From assembly GCA_041658345.1 (NCBI GenBank), contig JBBAAK010000017.1:1-17051 (forward strand): a stretch of 17,051 nucleotides of DNA, given 5' to 3'. This DNA comes from JBAZYV01 sp041658345 (lineage in GTDB: Bacteria > Patescibacteriota > Gracilibacteria > UBA1369 > 2-02-FULL-48-14). Position 1 is the first letter of the stretch, and each line of letters begins with the position of its first letter. The translations under genes were made by a program, and so were the position numbers. The notes below the pieces were generated by a model. It saw only the letters and a program-made list of their open reading frames with translations. It had not been told where the DNA came from and made no database searches. Below, piece after piece: positions 1 to 9,900 of this stretch.

Positions 1-2
1 AT

Positions 3-185
3 GTTGATATGAATCACTTCTTTAATATCGCGATGGGGTCGTTAAATGAAGTGGTTGCGGGTCTTGATATTGCACGTGATAATGGTTTAATATCAAAAGG
101 TCAATTTGACGAACTTGAAATAAAATTAATTCAAATTGGTAAACAGTTAAACGGGTTTAAAAAGAAATTAATCCGTCGTCAGTAA
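3..185 (+). CDS. four-helix bundle protein (S23 / TIGR02436-like), C-terminal part
   Basis: This is the 3' end of a gene that begins before the window. The open frame ends at TAA 183-185 and gives about 60 residues. It has the pattern of the C-terminal helices of the four-helix-bundle family once called 23S rRNA intervening-sequence proteins: an F-x3-A-x-GS-x-x-E-x4-L-x-I-A stretch, then G-x-I-S and a final helix with I-x-K-x-L-x-G-x6-L. Members are small soluble helical proteins of unclear function, common as single genes in Candidate Phyla Radiation genomes. No rRNA is visible here, so it is a free-standing copy. The family call is firm; a function cannot be given. Confidence 0.8.
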   Translation, partial: VDMNHFFNIAMGSLNEVVAGLDIARDNGLISKGQFDELEIKLIQIGKQLNGFKKKLIRRQ

Positions 186-188
186 TTT

Positions 189-223
189 GTTAATAGTTAA
201 CGGTTACATGTTAACAGTTATTA
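189..223. repeat. tandem 7-bp-period repeat (GTTAAYA-like)
   Basis: Five imperfect heptads in exact register begin at 189, 196, 203, 210 and 217: GTTAATA, GTTAACG, GTTACAT, GTTAACA and GTTATTA. The array fills the gap between the four-helix-bundle gene and tRNA-Gln. Its paired GTTAAC units could fold weakly, and the following T-rich stretch might act as a poor terminator, or TATTAT at 219-224 as a -10 box for the tRNA. Neither role is shown by the sequence. A similar heptad array lies at 10374-10408. Confidence 0.6.
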
Positions 224-226
224 TTT

Positions 227-300
227 TGCGGGATCGTCTAATGGTAGGACACGGGACTTTGAATCCCGGTATCTAGGTCCGACTCCTAGTCCCGCAGCCA
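227..300 (+). tRNA. tRNA-Gln (anticodon TTG)
   Basis: A complete cloverleaf is visible. The acceptor stem TGCGGGA (227-233) pairs with TCCCGCA (290-296). The D arm is at 236-250. The anticodon stem CGGGA/TCCCG encloses loop CTTTGAA with TTG at 259-261. The T stem CTAGG/CCTAG encloses TCCGACT. The discriminator is G297 and the CCA end (298-300) is encoded. The T loop has C where TTC is usual. Downstream on this strand are the convergent 3' ends of the defence operon. I found no copy of the tRNA 3' end elsewhere in the window, so its use as an integration site is not supported. Confidence 0.96.
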
Positions 301-392
301 TTGACAGCTAGCACGAGACGGGTAGATTTTAGACAAATTCCTATTTTTCTCTTATTTCTTTTTGCCGCTTCTTTTCTTCGTCCATAATTACA

Positions 393-1466
393 CTACATTT
401 GTTTGAATGTCGGCTCTGGCATTAAGGTAAACAGCTTTTTTGTTTCGGAGGTAAGCGTCTCTCGCAGCTTGATATCGATAATTGCCTTTTCAAGCGCATC
501 CATCACTGATTTCACATTATCTATGCCTTCCGATTTAATTATTTTTGCTAAATTCAGGTATGCAACAAGCGCAAGGCGTACATACTCTTTATGTTTATAA
601 AGCAAATTGAAATCTGGTATCGGCAGATTATTGTACGCCCTTGGGCTTTCTTTCGCGATTTGTTCGAAGAACGAACCGTGTACAAATGCGCTTCTTGCTC
701 CATACAATTCCTTAATATCCTTTTCGATATCGGGAAACTTCCAAGCAAGTAAAACAGCGATTCTTTTGCGCAGACGATACATCACTTCCTCGTTTCGGGC
801 ATCGCCTGCGGTAAAAAGAGATTCTAAGATTGTAGCCATCTCAGCAGATTCTCTTTGCCAGCCGAATGAGCTTTTCGCATTCTCGTAATCCTTTAGTCCA
901 GAGTATAAAAATGCGGCTACAAATAACCTCCAATCTTCTTTGTTCCACTGCTGTATACGATTTAAATGCCAGCTGCCATATTTTGATTGTTCAAAAATGG
1001 TTTTATAGAAAGTAACGAAATTCTTATTATTAAAAATCGAATGATCTTGAGTATGAAAATAGATCATTGAATCTTTGTCGTGCCTTTGTCTCATAATGCC
1101 CATATCGTTTGCAAAGAAATACGGATACAAGAAATTGGGTGAATAGAGATTTAACAGAAACATTGTTTCTGCATGGCTAAAGCCGCCCTCTTCCAATGTG
1201 TCGGGAATAAGTAACCCCCATGAACACTGCACAAATTGCTTTTCCGTTATTGCATATGGCTCTCGGCTATCTCCGTCTGCTTTATAGTTGCGAAGAACAT
1301 TACTATTTACCGGGGGTATTTTCTTTTTGAGTTCATCAATAAATTCATCGAGGGCAACATTTTTCAAATTCCAAAACTCATAGCCATCTTGTATTTCAAA
1401 GATTTTTTCTTTCTGTTCTGGTGGTTTGCCCGTGAAGGCAAAAAACATTGTCTTTGTTCTGTTCAT
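393..1466 (-). CDS. Apea-like HEPN-domain protein, last gene of the defence operon
   Basis: This 357-aa soluble protein (from the ATG at 1466) ends the four-gene operon. Its C-terminal half carries the pattern of an Apea-like HEPN domain: a helix with LRKRIAVLLAWKF, then IKELYGARSAFVHG at about residues 250-264. The HEPN catalytic signature R-x4-H is intact (R258, H263). HEPN proteins with this motif are often metal-independent RNases in toxin-antitoxin and abortive-infection systems. The N-terminal half (about 1-170) is not recognised and may sense or bind partners. An in-frame TTG at 1487 would add seven residues and overlap the preceding gene. I prefer the ATG, which follows that gene's stop after 4 nt, as in the gene before it. 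RNase activity is inferred from the motif only. Confidence 0.8.
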   Translation of the reverse strand: MNRTKTMFFAFTGKPPEQKEKIFEIQDGYEFWNLKNVALDEFIDELKKKIPPVNSNVLRNYKADGDSREPYAITEKQFVQCSWGLLIPDTLEEGGFSHAETMFLLNLYSPNFLYPYFFANDMGIMRQRHDKDSMIYFHTQDHSIFNNKNFVTFYKTIFEQSKYGSWHLNRIQQWNKEDWRLFVAAFLYSGLKDYENAKSSFGWQRESAEMATILESLFTAGDARNEEVMYRLRKRIAVLLAWKFPDIEKDIKELYGARSAFVHGSFFEQIAKESPRAYNNLPIPDFNLLYKHKEYVRLALVAYLNLAKIIKSEGIDNVKSVMDALEKAIIDIKLRETLTSETKKLFTLMPEPTFKQM

Positions 1467-1470
1467 ATAT

Positions 1471-3630
1471 TTATTTTGTCCAATCAACCTTTTGTAACGG
1501 AGGATATACAGACTTCATCTCGTCATACATAACCTTAAGTGTCGTCCTCACCTCTTCCTTGTGTTCACTTGATACAAGCTCATAACTGCCGAATATAGTT
1601 TGAATGTTTCCTATATAGATTTGCGTCCTCATCATCCAAATGTTTTTGAGACGTCCAATCACTGTGATAAGTCTTTTTGATTCTTTCGCCAAAATGGGCA
1701 ACATTTCTTCTGTGCCGTTTATCCAGTTCTGATAACCATCTTCTGGCTTGGTTTTGAGATACACCTCAAGAGATTCAAGTGCTCGTTCGTATAAGACCAC
1801 GGCATCATCTGGTGCAATCTTCGACAATTCTTCAAAGATAAGTGCCAGTTTTGACATAGCCTCACTAGCGTATTTGCCCTCAAGAAATAGTGGTAGATAC
1901 TCCTTTATCGCTTCATATGGCAGAATTTTGTCTGTAAGGAGCTTCCAAAGATGCCAAGCAAGCGAGCCACGCATTGATGAGTCGCCATTCTTTATCTGCT
2001 CTTTCAAAAGAGCTACAAACTTATTGGGGTTGAATTGTCCTCCGTAGTATTGCGAATCCTTTTCGCGGAAAAGCGCAAAGTACACAACAAATGCAGCGAG
2101 GTCGTGAAGAACATCATCATTCTTTGTTGCCAGAAATAGGTTCAGGATTTCTTCTGCTTCTCCTTCGTTCAAGTCTCGTACAGAATTGAAAACGTGCAGA
2201 AGCGCTTGCATTACACGAGGGTATGAACGATTTGCGCGCACAGTATCAAGTGCAAGTTCGCGGATATACGCCCTCTCTTCGTCTTTCCAAGAAAATACCG
2301 ATTCGTCTTGGTTGTGTCTTGCGCGTCGGCGTCTCCACAGCTCATCGATAATATAAGATGCTTGTATGCGGATATACAAGTTATCTTCTTTCAAATACCT
2401 CGACATAATGCCGATGATTTCTGTGTAGTATTGCGGCTGGTTCTTCGCCACCATTTTCATTAGCAACCAGCAAAGGTGTCCTCTTACTGTTGTGATAATA
2501 TTTGCATCTTCCCCGCGTAAAACTCTGGCGTGATAATTGTGCTCGCCTTTCGGGTCATCAACATCATTTGTTCCATCGGGTTTTGGATTATCATCATCGT
2601 GGAGTTGTCGAATAATCCACATCGCATCATCAATCAAATCTTTTGCGAGCAACTCTTCTCCATACAAAACCAGGTTCTCTTTTGCGCCATTATCCGCGAG
2701 CCAATTTATACTACCTGTAAGGGTGGTAACTGCTTTCACATACTCAAATGCTTCTGGCTTCTTTTCGCCAAGTTGGTAGCGAGCATATTGCAGCATCAAT
2801 TTCAGCGATGGTGAATCATTAAGAGGTTGCTTGTTCTGTATGGCTTCAACGACAGTGCGGTCATATACCAAAACAAACTGTCCTTCTCTCGGTTCAAAGA
2901 ATATCTTGTCCACATTTTGAAACTCGGAAAAGTCGAACCCAGAGAGTGCGCGGATTGCATCAGCTCCGTCTACAAACATCGCCCAGCTTACCACCAGCAG
3001 TATTCTCTCGTGGTCGGAAACCGCAACCTGCTGGTTTTTCTTCGGTAGCTTACCGGCAAAAACAGTCGCTGCGGTTCCTCGTGGGTCAATGCTTCTTGCC
3101 CCAGAATGATATGAAAAGACAACGGTTTCCAGGTCTTTTATTTTACTGAATTCAAAGCCCGCATATTCGAACTTTTCTGCCTCGCTGTTACTCTTGACCG
3201 CCTGTTCTATTTCGTCTGCAAGCCGCGTAGAATGCGCAGAAATATCCCGCTTCTTCATTACAAACTCTGGGGTGGAGATAAGATACCCCTTCACACCGCG
3301 AGTTAATAACTCTTTTTTCAACTCTTGGATAAAAGAACCAAAAACTTTCTGTCTCGCTAGTTCCTCGCCACTCTCTATTAGACGAAAAATCTCAACAGCA
3401 GTTTTTGCGCCGTCTTGAGTTTGAAGCTGATAGTCGAAGTTCTCATTCGTCGCAGGATTCACTACCACATCTCTTCCTGTTACCGCATAGGTAGTAGCAC
3501 GTTCCTGACCCAGAAAGTTTCTGAATCGTTCGATAGCTTCTTCTTCCCATTGTTCTTTTGCTTTTGACATAGGATGTGTTCTATCCGCAACATTTTGGAC
3601 ATTTAATTTTTTGGCTGTCTGTTTGCTCAT
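1471..3630 (-). CDS. defence-operon protein with possible PD-(D/E)XK-like N-terminus and helical-repeat C-terminus
   Basis: This 719-aa protein is not from a family I recognise with confidence. The N-terminal part (about 25-130) has the layout of a degenerate restriction-nuclease fold: a helix (EEEAIERFRNFL), a strand with NFDY (D66), then AVEIF (E80), followed by a long helix and a strand. The usual lysine of the (D/E)XK triad is replaced by F, so activity is uncertain. From about 270 to the end it is almost wholly helical, with HEAT/TPR-like segments and no membrane span. It lies between the methylase (4-nt gap) and the HEPN gene (4-nt gap). An upstream in-frame TTG at 3657 is preceded 7 nt away by GGAGGAG and would add nine residues; that purine run also encodes methylase residues. 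Sampled blocks are 47-50% G+C, above the helicase gene. Confidence 0.7.
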   Translation of the reverse strand: MSKQTAKKLNVQNVADRTHPMSKAKEQWEEEAIERFRNFLGQERATTYAVTGRDVVVNPATNENFDYQLQTQDGAKTAVEIFRLIESGEELARQKVFGSFIQELKKELLTRGVKGYLISTPEFVMKKRDISAHSTRLADEIEQAVKSNSEAEKFEYAGFEFSKIKDLETVVFSYHSGARSIDPRGTAATVFAGKLPKKNQQVAVSDHERILLVVSWAMFVDGADAIRALSGFDFSEFQNVDKIFFEPREGQFVLVYDRTVVEAIQNKQPLNDSPSLKLMLQYARYQLGEKKPEAFEYVKAVTTLTGSINWLADNGAKENLVLYGEELLAKDLIDDAMWIIRQLHDDDNPKPDGTNDVDDPKGEHNYHARVLRGEDANIITTVRGHLCWLLMKMVAKNQPQYYTEIIGIMSRYLKEDNLYIRIQASYIIDELWRRRRARHNQDESVFSWKDEERAYIRELALDTVRANRSYPRVMQALLHVFNSVRDLNEGEAEEILNLFLATKNDDVLHDLAAFVVYFALFREKDSQYYGGQFNPNKFVALLKEQIKNGDSSMRGSLAWHLWKLLTDKILPYEAIKEYLPLFLEGKYASEAMSKLALIFEELSKIAPDDAVVLYERALESLEVYLKTKPEDGYQNWINGTEEMLPILAKESKRLITVIGRLKNIWMMRTQIYIGNIQTIFGSYELVSSEHKEEVRTTLKVMYDEMKSVYPPLQKVDWTK

Positions 3631-3634
3631 GGAA

Positions 3635-6600
3635 TTAACTTTCTGATCCTTCCACAATTTTTATCTCCTCCGGCGTGAGGTCGTAGAGTTTATAAACAAG
3701 CTGATCAATTTGTTTTTCGTATTCTTTGACTTCTTCCTTTTTTGCAGGGTTTTCTAAATAATCACTGGATTTGGTAATTACCAAAATTTTATCAACACTA
3801 TCTTTAACCAACGCGCCGGTATTATTTTTAATATCAGGCATCGGAACTTTTGACATGTATATTGTTTTAAAAATTATCCTACCTGCATTCCATGGATCGC
3901 CAAATGTTGCAAAAGTCATCCTTGCATACCAATCGAAAAGTTTGCTATTTAAGATACCCATTATTACCGGGTCATATGGGATAAAATACATTGCCATAGT
4001 TCCGTATGCGCCTGATTCATCATATAAAGTCCGCATTTCTTTAGCACAATCAGGGTATATCATTTTTGGTCTATTAAATAACTCTGTAAATTTCTCCTGA
4101 GGCTGTTGCATTTCATACCATTCTTGATCTGTCGCACGTTTTAGAAGTTTAGATTTAAATTTTAAAAGGTATTCTTTTACTATCGGGTAATCATCAATGG
4201 ACACCTTGTTTAAAGGGATATAGATTACATAAAGATTTTTATATGATGTTCGCCATTTTCTAACATCCTTACCTCGTAGCCAGGGTTTAATTAATTGCAT
4301 AGACTTTGGATCTTTTTTTAATAATTCTAGTCTGGTAGAGTCATTAATTACAAAGGCCTTATCGTAACCCGTTTTAATACCAGCAAAAATATTACCATTA
4401 TAATATGACCCAAGTGTATTTTTTTGACTTTTTATTTTGTTTAAGACTGATAACTTTTTAGAATCCTGTAACGACCACACCCCCGCGCCTAATGAAATCA
4501 ATTTTATCGTTCCTTTTTTTGTTTCAAAAAATTCAGGGATGTTTCTAATATCAGCCTCTGTTTTTGCTTGAGCAAAATCAAGCGAATCTCCTTCTTTTGG
4601 TTTTGTATTTTTTGCTAGCACAATCGCTGAATCTACAGATGCTTGAAAAACAGGAAGTTCACCAAAGTTCACTACTTTTTTTAGTGATATATCTTTTGTA
4701 AGCAATAACCTTGTATTTTCACCATAACCTCGAACAAAAAACTTATTTGATGTTATAAAAGTTAAAATTCCTCCTTCTTTCAGTAGTGTTATTCCTCGTG
4801 CGATGAAGTATGTATATAAATCAGCGCGTCCATTATAAAAACTACCATATTGTTCTTTCAAAACTGGTTTAATATCTGAAAATTCTTCCTGCCTAATGTA
4901 AGGCGGATTACCTATCACGATATCAAATCCACTAGCGCGAAACACAATAGGGAAAAAATATCTGGTATCAAAAAAACCAACCGGTTTATTTTGAAAGATA
5001 TTTTCATAACTTTTCCAAAGTGAATTTATTCGCATTCTTTCATCATCAGACTTTTCATTTTTTTGAGCCAACGCTTTTTTATGTTTTTCCTCTTTCAGAT
5101 AGCTATATGATTTCAAAATACTTTCTAGCTCTTTCTTGGTTTTATCACTAATCAATTGTTGCAGTTTACGCGCGGTCTCTAATTTGTGTAATTGATCGAC
5201 CGGCGCAAAATATTCGTCAATCAGCTCTCCTAATGCATCTGCAAACGCATCGCCAAATAGTGGCCCTTCGTGGACTGGCGGTTTTATAAGCGTGTTGGCA
5301 CAGACAAATTTAAAATCAAGATTAGGCAACGGCTCAATGCCTCTGTTAGGGGTATTGTCGTCAACTTGCTGATCAACAACAAGCGTTAAAAAACATCTCA
5401 AGCGAGAAATATCTATTGCGATGGGCTGAATATCCACCCCATGAATACACTCTCTAATTACTCCAAGTTTCCTCACATAGGTAAGACTATGTTTTTGAAG
5501 CTGTCGGCGCATTTCAGGAGGAATCTTGCTCAAATAAATCGAACATTCCGGATCAAGAACTCCGAGTATATGCACCAACCTCTGAAGAACACCGATTGGG
5601 AATGCGCCTGAACCGCAGGCAGGATCTAGAATTGTAGTATTATGGATTGCCTCAACCAGCAATTTTCTTTCCTGTTGGCCCATTGGCTGTGACGCATCGT
5701 CGTCCAAATCATAAGACGAAAGAGCGCGAAGCTTTTCTTCGGATATACTGGTTTTAGTTTTAAGATGAGCGATAAGTGACTCCTCTACCATAAAGTCCAC
5801 AATCTCTCGAGGGGTGTAGAAACTGCCTGTTGATTTGCGGGCGCTAGCACCCGTTTCCGGGTTCACTTCCGCTAAAAGATTCTCAAAAATTCTACCAAGC
5901 ATTTCCGGGTCGATGGAAAGCTCGGTATCAATTGAAGTGTTTTCATCTATGGTAAAATTGTATTCTTCAAAAATTTGAAACAATTCAGAAAACCAAATAT
6001 CTAGGACATTCACAACGCCACGCCGTTCACTCATCCCGGAAGTACGATTGAATTTGTGATTATCTTCAGCATGGTCTTGAAATAATCCACCATTTAGAAA
6101 AGGAACTTTATCAAATAATTCTGCGTGGGAAAAAAATGTCGGCCGAGAAGATTGTGGCTTATTTAAAACTTCGAAAAAAAGCGGCACACAGACTGAATGA
6201 TAATAATCTCCAATTGTTTTTACGGCAGAACTGGATAAAATCTCAGATGGGATGAGAGGATTATCCAGATGTCCTTTCTTTTGTTTTAAAAACCAACAAA
6301 AAACCAATCGGCCAATAAGTCGAATGGCAAAATTTGCATTAATTGCATCATCTGTAGTTCCAATTTTAAGCGTCCTTTCAAAAATCACGGCCCTTCGGCC
6401 TTCACCCCGCCTTCCGCCAACAAGTTTAGAATATTGTGTCGCTATTTGAGTGAAAAATTCCTTGCTAACCACCGCCAAAGAAAACTTATTTTCCAAATCT
6501 ACAATTGTATCAACTGTTCCTTGCAACATTTTTGAAGGCGTTGCTACTTTTGCCATTGGTCCCAAAACATAAGAAAAACGACGAGGATTTGATATTGATT

Positions 6601-6952
6601 CTTTTATTCCATCTTTTGTCCTCGTAACTTTGGTCGTGATAAGAGAGAGCCGCCATTCCTCAGAATCATCTGAAATATAGGCAACTAAGGCATTGGATCG
6701 AGCATGGCTCTTGAGCACCGCGTAAGTATTCTTTGTAATTTCGACACGAGCATGCAGCGATGAATCTAGTTTGGCTACAAAAACGACTAAATCAAGCTTA
6801 TTTCCACTGGCTTCTGCAATTTGTTGGATTGATTTGAAACCGGCGCGAACCTCAAATCGTTTTTTATCTAAAGAAAGACTCGGAATAAGTCTTTGGATAA
6901 ATTCTGCGAAAGCTTCTTCATTGTATTTATTTGTAAAAATAGGATTTATCAT
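3635..6952 (-). CDS. Eco57I-like class I DNA adenine N6-methyltransferase with its own target-recognition region
   Basis: This 1105-aa protein should transfer a methyl group from SAM to adenine in a specific DNA site. TGSFYTP (375-381) matches motif X, DPACGSGAF (443-451) is the SAM-binding motif I, GVD (505-507) fits motif II, and IGNPPY (680-685) is catalytic motif IV of the Eco57I group. A charged helical insert (about 570-655) separates motifs I and IV, as in long Eco57I/PglX-like enzymes. The region after 785 is probably a TaqI-type target-recognition domain. The N-terminus (about 1-130) has alpha/beta spacing with D54 and E71 but no clear D-x(n)-ExK, so a fused nuclease is doubtful. The start ATG overlaps the helicase stop as ATGA, implying translational coupling. 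No HsdS-like subunit is nearby. Base composition varies strongly along the gene. Confidence 0.92.
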   Translation of the reverse strand: MINPIFTNKYNEEAFAEFIQRLIPSLSLDKKRFEVRAGFKSIQQIAEASGNKLDLVVFVAKLDSSLHARVEITKNTYAVLKSHARSNALVAYISDDSEEWRLSLITTKVTRTKDGIKESISNPRRFSYVLGPMAKVATPSKMLQGTVDTIVDLENKFSLAVVSKEFFTQIATQYSKLVGGRRGEGRRAVIFERTLKIGTTDDAINANFAIRLIGRLVFCWFLKQKKGHLDNPLIPSEILSSSAVKTIGDYYHSVCVPLFFEVLNKPQSSRPTFFSHAELFDKVPFLNGGLFQDHAEDNHKFNRTSGMSERRGVVNVLDIWFSELFQIFEEYNFTIDENTSIDTELSIDPEMLGRIFENLLAEVNPETGASARKSTGSFYTPREIVDFMVEESLIAHLKTKTSISEEKLRALSSYDLDDDASQPMGQQERKLLVEAIHNTTILDPACGSGAFPIGVLQRLVHILGVLDPECSIYLSKIPPEMRRQLQKHSLTYVRKLGVIRECIHGVDIQPIAIDISRLRCFLTLVVDQQVDDNTPNRGIEPLPNLDFKFVCANTLIKPPVHEGPLFGDAFADALGELIDEYFAPVDQLHKLETARKLQQLISDKTKKELESILKSYSYLKEEKHKKALAQKNEKSDDERMRINSLWKSYENIFQNKPVGFFDTRYFFPIVFRASGFDIVIGNPPYIRQEEFSDIKPVLKEQYGSFYNGRADLYTYFIARGITLLKEGGILTFITSNKFFVRGYGENTRLLLTKDISLKKVVNFGELPVFQASVDSAIVLAKNTKPKEGDSLDFAQAKTEADIRNIPEFFETKKGTIKLISLGAGVWSLQDSKKLSVLNKIKSQKNTLGSYYNGNIFAGIKTGYDKAFVINDSTRLELLKKDPKSMQLIKPWLRGKDVRKWRTSYKNLYVIYIPLNKVSIDDYPIVKEYLLKFKSKLLKRATDQEWYEMQQPQEKFTELFNRPKMIYPDCAKEMRTLYDESGAYGTMAMYFIPYDPVIMGILNSKLFDWYARMTFATFGDPWNAGRIIFKTIYMSKVPMPDIKNNTGALVKDSVDKILVITKSSDYLENPAKKEEVKEYEKQIDQLVYKLYDLTPEEIKIVEGSES

Positions 6953-9900
6953 ATGCGATGCTCTTGAGTAAACAAAAGAAGATTTGCTGATTTTGCTTCA
7001 TTGTTTTGTCGATCTAAACTAACTTTTACTTGTTGCTCCGGCGCTATTTCAATAATAGACTCCATTAATTTATCCTCCGATAAATCAATATTTTTAGCTA
7101 ACCTAATTATTGCCTTGAGCTGGCCCTCCGAGAGGTCGTCAAGATCACTGACAACTTTCATTAAATCATCACAATAATTTTGGTATTGAGATTCCCGCAC
7201 GCTTCGTAAGATATTCACAACCGCTGTTCGATTACCTGACATTCGCCCCATAGGTGGTTTTTCAAAAAGTTTTTCTTTTATCGTATTAAAAACAATTCCA
7301 AATTGATCGTCAGTTTTTTCACCAATTTCATCCTGTTTTGCCGCAAAATGACTTAATACTTTTTCTGCATCAACCAACTCAGCTTGTCCGCTGGTTTCAA
7401 GAGCGTAAATTTTATTTTCTCCACGAATACCAACTCCAACTCCCACTTGAATCTGCCGATTTTTTCTAACAATTCTGGCTCGCATTGGTATTTTTTTTGC
7501 GAGTTCGATAGTTTCGGTATTTCTCTTTGCTTGCTCGTATGCTTCTCGGTGAGCAGTATCCCAACTTTCTTCCTCGGTTGTCGCCTTTCTGAATTCATCA
7601 ATGAAAAAAGATTCCGGGGTTTCATCTTCTGTGAGGGTTCGTGAGTCATTGCCTACCACAGAATTAAAAATCTGCATCTTTAATGTTGATACCCCCCTAA
7701 TATTTGTTTCCTTCTCGCCATGTTCGGTAGGGAAATAGTTATCAATAAAAAGTTCATTAAACATTTTTTTATCTATTCGGTTTATTCGGCCCACTCGCTG
7801 TATGACTCGTGTTGGATTATATGGAATATCATAATTAATAACCCGTCCTGCTCTATTTAAATTGACACCCTCACTCAAAGCATCGGTCGAAACAAGAACC
7901 CTAAAATCATTGGACTGTTTATCGGCTGGGATTCCGGCATCAAAATTCTCTCTGACTATTCTACGATCACTCTTGCTGTTTTGAGCAGTATATACAAAGG
8001 TTGGAACTCCAGCCCTTTGGAGTTCCTCTCCTACATAAACAACAGTATCTGCATACATACTAAAAATAACAATTTTTCGATTCGGATCACTGGATAGATG
8101 TTCTTGAATGTCTAAAGCGAGTTGTTTTAATTTAGGGTCTGGCATTGATAAAAACGGCGATTGCGAACCAAACCATTTTTCGTAAATATCCGTAAGTACA
8201 CTAACATCATGCTTAAGTTCGGGTACAAATTTTTCATTAAGATCCTCAAGTTTAACAAAAACAACCTTTTTATTATTTGTGACCTCAGTGTTTACAAATT
8301 CAGCCTGTTCTTTCGAGTTAATTTCCTCGGCATCTTCTTCCGGCATCTCATCTGGTGACGGAATATAGGCTTTCTTGGAAATCGGCACTAAATGTTTTTT
8401 TTCTACCCAATCAAGAATTTTTTGATGTGAATCGATGAATTTTTGAAGAGTACTTTGGAACGCGGCTTTTGAACTTTCAAAACGCATTACTAAAAGTTTA
8501 CGCATAAAAGAAGCCACATTCATTTGAGCTGTTCTAATATCCTCTAATTCCGGATACTTCGTCGTAAAATCAGCAATATCTAATGCATAGGTCGTTGGCA
8601 TATATCTCGCACCCGTTAAACCGCCCACAATTTTAGAATCTGGAACAATCCGTTTTATAGTCTCCAGATATATACTAGTAAATTCACCCAATTCATACTC
8701 CCGAATAATTGGATCGTTCATCTTTGAAAATTCAATTTTCTGAGCTTTCAAATCTTCTCGGTATCGAGTAATTTTTTCAAGATCTATCCTCGAACGTCTA
8801 ATTATAATAGGCTCGAGTAATCGTCGAAGTTCGGAGGCAATAGCATCGCGCTTAATATCCAATTCTTTATGTTGATCTCTGGTTATGGCACCCCTTGCCT
8901 GAAATCGTCGCAATGTTTTATATCTATTTGCAAGATCTGCAAACTTCGCTGATAAATTTTCTACAGTTCGGAGTGTGGCTGCCCCGGGAGTTTGAAAAAG
9001 TTTAATCAGAGCAAAAATATCACTCGGATCATTATTAAAAGGTGTTGCTGATAATATTAGAACTTTATTTTCTCCGTTACTCCGGGTTAACTGATGGAGT
9101 AACTGATAATCTTGTGTGTCTTCATTTCTATATCTATGTGCTTCATCGAGAATAAATAATATGGGTTCCGTAGAATTTTTATATTTATCATAGACCTCGT
9201 CAATTTTACCAGCGCTAAAAACCTTTGGTCCTCGAAGTTTAAATTCCTCGGCATAATCTTCCCACATTGGAACCAAATGTGGAGGAGCAATAATTACTGT
9301 TTTTAAATTAGGACAATTTACAGCAATAGTAGTGGCTATAATACTTTTCCCAAGACCGACAACATCCGCAATAATAGCACCATCATAATTTTTCAATCTT
9401 TCAATTGCCATCTTTACTGCGTCCATCTGATATGAAAGGTTCAAATACTGTCCTCGTGTAGCCTGCGATGTACTAGTTACATCAATTTCGTATTCAGCAC
9501 CAAATATCTCATTAAGGAGTCGGACATACATAAGGTATGGAGTCGGCACCACGTTCATCCAAAGCTCGTCTTTAAATTTTCTCAAAAACATGTCAGATTT
9601 CCCTTTTTCTTGAATAACAATATTGCGTGCATCAGACCATCGCTCAGAAAATTTATTTGAATATTCACTATATTTCTCTTCTGTGTCAAAGGTTTCGTTT
9701 ATTTCCTGTTGTCCAATCAGACCATTATAAGTAAAATTGCTCGAACCCATGAATACTTTGCCGGCGTTTTTATTATGAATTACATAACATTTTCCATGAG
9801 CTTGCGTTTCTGTCATTTTAATCTCAAGCGAACCATCTTCAAGTTTTCTTTCGAGAATTGAGTATGATTCCTGAGATTCTGGTGCGTCAAATATTGACGT

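Noticed and set aside
301..334. TTGACA (301-306) as a promoter after tRNA-Gln
   Set aside because: The -10 partner is poor and it would point into the convergent defence operon; no gene follows on that strand.
341..385. 14-codon minus-strand frame (MDEEKKRQKEIREK) after the HEPN gene
   Set aside because: Too short, no ribosome site and low-complexity charged content; likely chance.
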